From Candidatus Moranbacteria bacterium UBA2206 (GTDB taxonomy: Bacteria; Patescibacteriota; Minisyncoccia; Moranbacterales; UBA2206), in the NCBI GenBank assembly GCA_002328565.1, contig DCUU01000033.1, forward strand, positions 1,692-11,226: a stretch of DNA of 9,535 nt. The letters are read 5' to 3'. A program made the position numbers and the translations under genes. The notes below the pieces were generated by a model that saw nothing but the letters and a program-made list of their open reading frames with translations, had not been told where the DNA came from and made no database searches. This document shows positions 7,601 through 9,535 of this stretch, one piece after another. Positions within the stretch are counted from its first letter, which is position 1. Each line of letters opens with the position of its first letter.

Positions 7601-8935
7601 TATATACTCGTTTGTTCTAGCCACAGCAAAAATGTTGTTCCTTATTTTTTCAAATTGATTTAAGAATATGGCATAAAATAATCTTCCATCATCTTTAATC
7701 GGTCCATTCTCAGTAATAAGCACTGATCCCCTATTATTATCCAATATATAAACTATTTCGTCGTTAATATTTTCAGTCCTCGGCACCATCCAGCCTTTTG
7801 GGATTTTTATTTCTTTATCTCGTAAAATCTTTTTTTCTTTTTTCTCCCCCAAAATAATCTTCGGTTGAATCCCATCAGTTTTTTCATCCCATTCCACTTT
7901 CGCACCATAGCGCTCTCTGAGACTTTTTTCAAAATCTCTTTTGAGTTCTGAAAAAGCAAATCCTTCTGTGAGTGTCCCAGGAGCGTTTAGCATACCTGCC
8001 AAAGCTTTTGCCAACCGATGCATTCTAGTTTTTCCATGCGCTTTGACCTGATAATTTTCTTCACCTTTTTCCAGGGCATCTTTGACCATATTTATCGCAT
8101 CGATTCCAATTTCTCTCGGAGTTTTTTTTCTTGAATCACCTGATTCCGGTAGTTTGAATTCTCGAAATCCGGCGTAGCGCATATAATGCAAATCCAACAT
8201 CAAATGCGGTGGCATTTCTTCAATTCTATCTTGGTGCTTTTCTAGAAATTTTTGCAGTCCCGCTTCGCCTTCCGTGGAAAAAACCGCTTTGGCATTTTGG
8301 TAGAAAATATTTTTTCCTTCCGGCAAATCTTGAACTTTTTCCATTTCCCGCCGGAAAATTCTTTCCGCCATCTCCACTCGATCTTCCCTTCTTTCATATT
8401 TTTCTTTACCTTGTTGCAATGGCTTTTCTTTTCCAATTAGCATTTCCATTTCCTCATCTCTTTGCCCAGCAATTTCAACCAATCTTCGGAAATCACTACG
8501 CTCGGTAAGACTTCTGCCAACACCTCCGGCACCTTTCAAAACAGAAAAAGCTAGATCCTTTTTTGCCCACTCTAAAATTTCTGGCGCATATATCTTAAAT
8601 TCGCTAGTTTTAATTTTATCACTATTAATTAACCCTCGAATTTCGCTGTCCAGATTAGAGGAGGCATCACTTTGAAAATAAAAAAATCCCGACTTAGTCA
8701 GAGCGGTGAGCGGAAAGACTTCTTCTTTCTTCGCCAACTCCATGGCTAAATCAGGATTTTGTTCGAATAAAATCTTATAACTCTCATTTCTTTCTTCGCC
8801 GGAAATATCTTTTCTTCCCAGTTTTTCCAAAGCTAAACTTTGCAAATTCAATTTTCCTTTTTCTTTGGAAATATCCGCCTCCCTATCATCAAAAACCGGC
8901 ATACTTTTTCTCGCCAGATTTCCTTCGAATTTCAT
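4619..8935 (-). CDS. Giant repeat protein with C-terminal transglutaminase-like domain
   Basis: 1438 aa, no signal peptide or transmembrane segment seen, so probably cytoplasmic. Residues 1 to about 380 are charged and mostly helical. Residues about 385-808 form a beta-rich region with recurring units that end in variants of TENGPI (409, 467, 602, 640), resembling WG or propeller-type repeats. Residues about 815-1090 are a low-similarity linker rich in Glu, Phe and Asn. From about 1090 to 1260 lies a transglutaminase/protease-like domain with a plausible triad: Cys1191 in FAGVCAEA, His1228 in EAHACTF and Asp1248 in YYIDGTPGG. The remaining tail is helical. The fold supports amide cleavage or transfer; the substrate is unknown. 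The ATG at 8935 has no clear Shine-Dalgarno site, and the preceding TTTCTTT argues for weak or leaderless-style initiation. It is separated from its neighbours on both sides by palindromic repeats, so it may be its own unit. The family is not recognised beyond the C-terminal domain. Confidence 0.8.
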   Translation of the reverse strand: MKFEGNLARKSMPVFDDREADISKEKGKLNLQSLALEKLGRKDISGEERNESYKILFEQNPDLAMELAKKEEVFPLTALTKSGFFYFQSDASSNLDSEIRGLINSDKIKTSEFKIYAPEILEWAKKDLAFSVLKGAGGVGRSLTERSDFRRLVEIAGQRDEEMEMLIGKEKPLQQGKEKYERREDRVEMAERIFRREMEKVQDLPEGKNIFYQNAKAVFSTEGEAGLQKFLEKHQDRIEEMPPHLMLDLHYMRYAGFREFKLPESGDSRKKTPREIGIDAINMVKDALEKGEENYQVKAHGKTRMHRLAKALAGMLNAPGTLTEGFAFSELKRDFEKSLRERYGAKVEWDEKTDGIQPKIILGEKKEKKILRDKEIKIPKGWMVPRTENINDEIVYILDNNRGSVLITENGPIKDDGRLFYAIFLNQFEKIRNNIFAVARTNEYIEYYNNSKSRLDSAFRETIIGKNGPIIQDKNIARVYLKDFKDRIIFKAVKIDGKNVVMESDGKTSHQLGHEEFKDISLITDTGSGIVYVAERFDGSQAIVTEKGIVKWEVAKPRNRYDKIFITDLVDIKGKIFFELSEGFEESHNRTVIKKTTPMSEDGPIGNEVLGTIGEFKNINDKLVFTSKTKNAHWTIMTENGPIGDEFDKIYEIFCQNEQAYVIGKNGNEIIRKHIPELSEELKNPKEKLEDMKVDISNYETRFASEEARNIYDKLVITIKTKDGKDAIIIDGILVDMEMYNGRYEVQEINGKIVFQSRKKNGCVVMMGNKQISNEFDGIDKIFSQDDQAYVLGKIEDKIVRRHIPELSIQEDQETKIELNFQEKEILEMLNILKIGQNRPRWKKEMSEEEKERYGEFYDHFRELSKKFFQEDSRKIPFNSLLQEAVAGFSEKNKLYAQKNSADPNELLNDFKDAWLKRFIKPEQRRDFERGISDFRKNFEDNSDFFNTSDDPEMAFLDSFESGMMGGDPKMEGAEILENLNGYNGFLVKNNFSGGKDGKFSQSNLDFLPEKRFRETEKFAFKVNPVPRKINQLNLPMPAESRLKGISAQNESGEVKLENLGSRENIAINLESNFQEITYEIERNKLKCPIDAEMKWHELQKVYARLPENVTADFSEHLFSLPVEMKEEMEKIKNLPIIEQVATLQKMAQDNFHYDMDYGNWRKSAGKELKRRMNKSQLQAIKHKKLFAGVCAEANLVMCQVLRQAGILSGIAEGFMTDGKNIKNTEAHACTFALLPNERGEMEKYYIDGTPGGAVEGHLPSILEMQKIWEKSQEVDEKKISEETSKDLEKMVEYLEGELKLLNGDIEALLNGELKRVIAGGAEKLVDISQSLGIVRFSGLNLENLTKMEADVKGFFEKEMRNPRMRSLAKKEIEKNGKQAGEYVLEELKKTVDFLEKRFGLDKAQSREWFKNFNKNNMAEILSIEERALLNLAVDYIK
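6512..6694 (-). repeat. Internal protein repeat, copy B (residues 748-808 of the giant protein)
   Basis: Partner of the unit at 618-679, starting EINGKIVF and ending RRHIPELS, offset by about 129-130 residues with one single-residue indel. More degenerate units precede it (near residues 390-470 and 530-610), so these two are the most recent or best-conserved members of a longer series. Confidence 0.7.
6899..7084 (-). repeat. Internal protein repeat, copy A (residues 618-679 of the giant protein)
   Basis: This segment encodes a unit running from NINDKLVF to RKHIPELS. Its last 37 residues (643-679) match residues 772-808 at 22 positions by eye, including EFD, QAYV, GK and HIPELS. It looks like an in-gene duplication of a roughly 62-residue beta unit. 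Confidence 0.7.
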
Positions 8936-8966
8936 AAAGAAATATTTACTTTATTATTTACATCAC

Positions 8967-8991
8967 CCCGTCATCCTAAGGACGGCGCTAG
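8967..8991. repeat. Partial tandem copy of the hairpin repeat
   Basis: CCCGTCATCCTAAGGACGG continuing to GCGCTAG is a 25-bp direct repeat of 8999-9023, differing at one base (A for G) and offset by 32 bp. It carries the CCGTCATCCT end and half the core of the full repeat but lacks the GAAGGATCTGC end. CCGTC and GACGG can pair as a 5-bp stem. Confidence 0.8.
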
Positions 8992-8999
8992 TCATTGTC

Positions 9000-9040
9000 C
9001 CGTCATCCTGAGGACGGCGCTAGCCGGACGAAGGATCTGC
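9000..9040. repeat. REP-like hairpin element, left copy
   Basis: 41 bp starting CCGTCATCCTGAG and ending CGAAGGATCTGC. ATCCT (9005-9009) can pair with AGGAT (9032-9036), and the core forms a second hairpin, CGGC-GCTA-GCCG (9015-9026). The same two ends occur, inverted, at 9364-9406 on the other side of the GIY-YIG gene. It lies 15 bp from that gene's stop codon. The CATCCTGAG...GAAGGATC pattern resembles, from memory, widespread dispersed bacterial intergenic repeats. Confidence 0.75.
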
Positions 9041-9055
9041 CTTGTATCACCACCA

Positions 9056-9337
9056 TTATAATTCATCATACAAATCCAACCACTCGGGATTATCTTTTTC
9101 AATCAGAGTTATCTTTTTTCTTCTAACCCAGCCTTTCAATTCTTTTTCTCTGGCAATAGCTGTCGGCATATCTTCAAAAAATTCATGATAAACTAATTGA
9201 TCTATATTATATTTCTTAGTAAAACCTTCAATCAGTTTTTCCTTATGTTCCCAACCTCTTCTCCTTATATTACTTGTCACTCCAATATACAAAGTCCTAG
9301 AATGATTAGTCATAATGTAAACGCAAGGCTGTTTCAT
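9056..9337 (-). CDS. Single-domain GIY-YIG nuclease-family protein
   Basis: 93 aa, consisting of little more than one GIY-YIG domain, as in the short stand-alone members of this family. The two strand motifs are CVYI (5-8, the GIY position) and LYIGVT (16-21, the YIG motif). Basic residues NIRRRGWEH (23-31) supply the expected catalytic arginine, and E64 in AIAREKELKGW is the expected metal-binding glutamate. The C-terminus NPEWLDLYDEL is typical of this subgroup. A DNA endonuclease role is a family inference; stand-alone members are poorly characterised. The upstream region has no clear Shine-Dalgarno site. Inverted hairpin repeats flank the gene on both sides, and gap lies upstream in the same orientation. 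Confidence 0.88.
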   Translation of the reverse strand: MKQPCVYIMTNHSRTLYIGVTSNIRRRGWEHKEKLIEGFTKKYNIDQLVYHEFFEDMPTAIAREKELKGWVRRKKITLIEKDNPEWLDLYDEL

Positions 9338-9363
9338 TTGAATTTCACTTTCAATTATTTCAA

Positions 9364-9406
9364 GCAGATCCTTCGCTTCGACTTTGGTCGAAGCTCAGGA
9401 TGACGG
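9364..9406. repeat. REP-like hairpin element, right copy (inverted)
   Basis: 43 bp, GCAGATCCTTCG at the left end and CTCAGGATGACGG at the right end. The core is a perfect 8-bp hairpin, GCTTCGAC (9375-9382) with GTCGAAGC (9387-9394), loop TTTG; ATCCT (9368-9372) and AGGAT (9397-9401) form an outer stem. It sits 27 bp upstream of the GIY-YIG start and 67 bp past the gap stop, so it is transcribed in a gap read-through message, where it could slow or stop transcription. No strong T-run follows on the minus strand. Confidence 0.75.
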
Positions 9407-9453
9407 TTGTTTTACCCAAATTTAGAACAATTTGAATTTTAAATTCATGTGAA

Positions 9454-9479
9454 ATCAGTGAGATCAGTGATAATCAGTG
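9454..9479. repeat. Triple ATCAGTG short repeat
   Basis: ATCAGTG occurs at 9454-9460, 9463-9469 and 9473-9479, with spacings of 9 and 10 bp. The third copy overlaps the TGA stop codon and the last two codons of gap. The remainder of this gap (9407-9453) holds a short AT palindrome TGAATTTTAAATTCA at 9433-9447 and nothing else recognisable. Confidence 0.75.
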
Positions 9480-9535
9480 GTTCTGAATATATTGTGCCAT
9501 CTCAACCAGTCGATTGGAATATCCCCATTCATTAT
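9474..9535 (-). CDS. gap: Glyceraldehyde-3-phosphate dehydrogenase, C-terminal fragment
   Basis: The last 20 codons of a gene that continues beyond the window's right edge. On the minus strand they read NEWGYSNRLVEMAQYIQNH and then TGA; the two bases at the edge (AT) fit the Asp codon expected in the near-invariant DNEWGYSNR motif of GAPDH. The family enzyme oxidises glyceraldehyde-3-phosphate to 1,3-bisphosphoglycerate with NAD(P) in glycolysis. The NEWGYSNRLV motif is so conserved that the assignment is firm despite the short length. TGA acts as a stop exactly at the expected C-terminus, which supports the standard code. Confidence 0.9.
   Translation of the reverse strand, partial: NEWGYSNRLVEMAQYIQNH

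Larger units (their letters stand above)
9000..9406. mobile_element. Putative GIY-YIG gene cassette bounded by inverted hairpin repeats
   Basis: One gene (9056-9337) sits between two hairpin elements in opposite orientation. Their outer ends CCGTCATCCTGAG (9000-9012) and CTCAGGATGACGG (9394-9406) are perfect inverted repeats of 13 bp, and the inner ends facing the gene are perfect over 12 bp. This is the geometry of a small mobile unit, but no target-site duplication is evident and movement is not shown. Independent insertion of two common repeats next to the gene is the main alternative. Confidence 0.4.

Noticed and set aside
8511..8537. GAGGVGRS in the giant protein (residues 135-142) looks like a nucleotide-binding P-loop.
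   Set aside because: The essential Lys is Arg, no preceding beta strand or Walker B motif is evident, and the surroundings are helical and charged.
8967..9040. The two 25-bp direct repeats as a mini CRISPR array.
   Set aside because: There are only two copies, the spacer is 7 bp, there are no cas genes, and the second copy belongs to an element repeated elsewhere in inverted orientation.
9055..9060. TATAAT on the minus strand at the end of the GIY-YIG gene as a -10 promoter box for the giant gene.
   Set aside because: No acceptable -35 hexamer is found at 16-18 bp, and such hexamers are expected by chance in AT-rich DNA; the start would also place the hairpin repeats in the leader.

Overview
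The window is AT-rich and gene-dense. Every protein gene lies on the minus strand; a single tRNA-Ile (GAU) on the plus strand converges on them at the left edge. Several features together suggest a Patescibacteria (CPR, Parcubacteria-like) genome: the AT-rich base composition, few clear Shine-Dalgarno sites, a fused two-enzyme cell-wall gene, a very large hypothetical protein with a transglutaminase-like domain, and short hairpin repeats between genes. The gap fragment at the right edge ends in TGA exactly where GAPDH should end, which fits the standard bacterial code and argues against the TGA=Gly codes of some CPR lineages. The lineage call is an inference, not a database result.

Layout in the direction of minus-strand transcription (right to left): (1) the C-terminal 20 codons of glyceraldehyde-3-phosphate dehydrogenase (9474-9535); (2) a 136-bp gap holding a triple ATCAGTG array and one copy of a hairpin repeat; (3) a 93-aa GIY-YIG nuclease-family gene (9056-9337); (4) a 120-bp gap with a second, inverted copy of the same hairpin repeat plus a partial tandem copy; (5) a 1438-aa protein with an internal beta-repeat region and a C-terminal transglutaminase/protease-like Cys-His-Asp domain (4619-8935); (6) a 95-bp gap almost filled by a two-tier palindromic element; (7) an N-acyl-D-amino-acid deacylase-family amidohydrolase (2952-4523); (8) a small cysteine-rich lipoprotein (2617-2934); (9) an 834-aa fusion of a MurL-type glutamate epimerase with a MurD-type ligase (111-2615); (10) a hairpin terminator and tRNA-Ile. 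No stretch above 300 bp lacks a gene.

Genes 7-9 are separated by 17 bp and 1 bp and look like one transcription unit. The fusion protein carries both steps of the MurD2/MurL route to D-glutamate in peptidoglycan: ligation of L-Glu to UDP-MurNAc-L-Ala, then ATP-dependent epimerisation of the attached L-Glu to D-Glu. With an N-acyl-D-amino-acid deacylase homologue next to it, the unit may be devoted to D-amino acids or the cell wall, although that deacylase lacks two residues usually needed for catalysis. The strongest candidates for something undescribed are the MurL-MurD fusion, the GIY-YIG gene enclosed by inverted hairpin repeats with identical ends and different cores, and the giant transglutaminase-like repeat protein.
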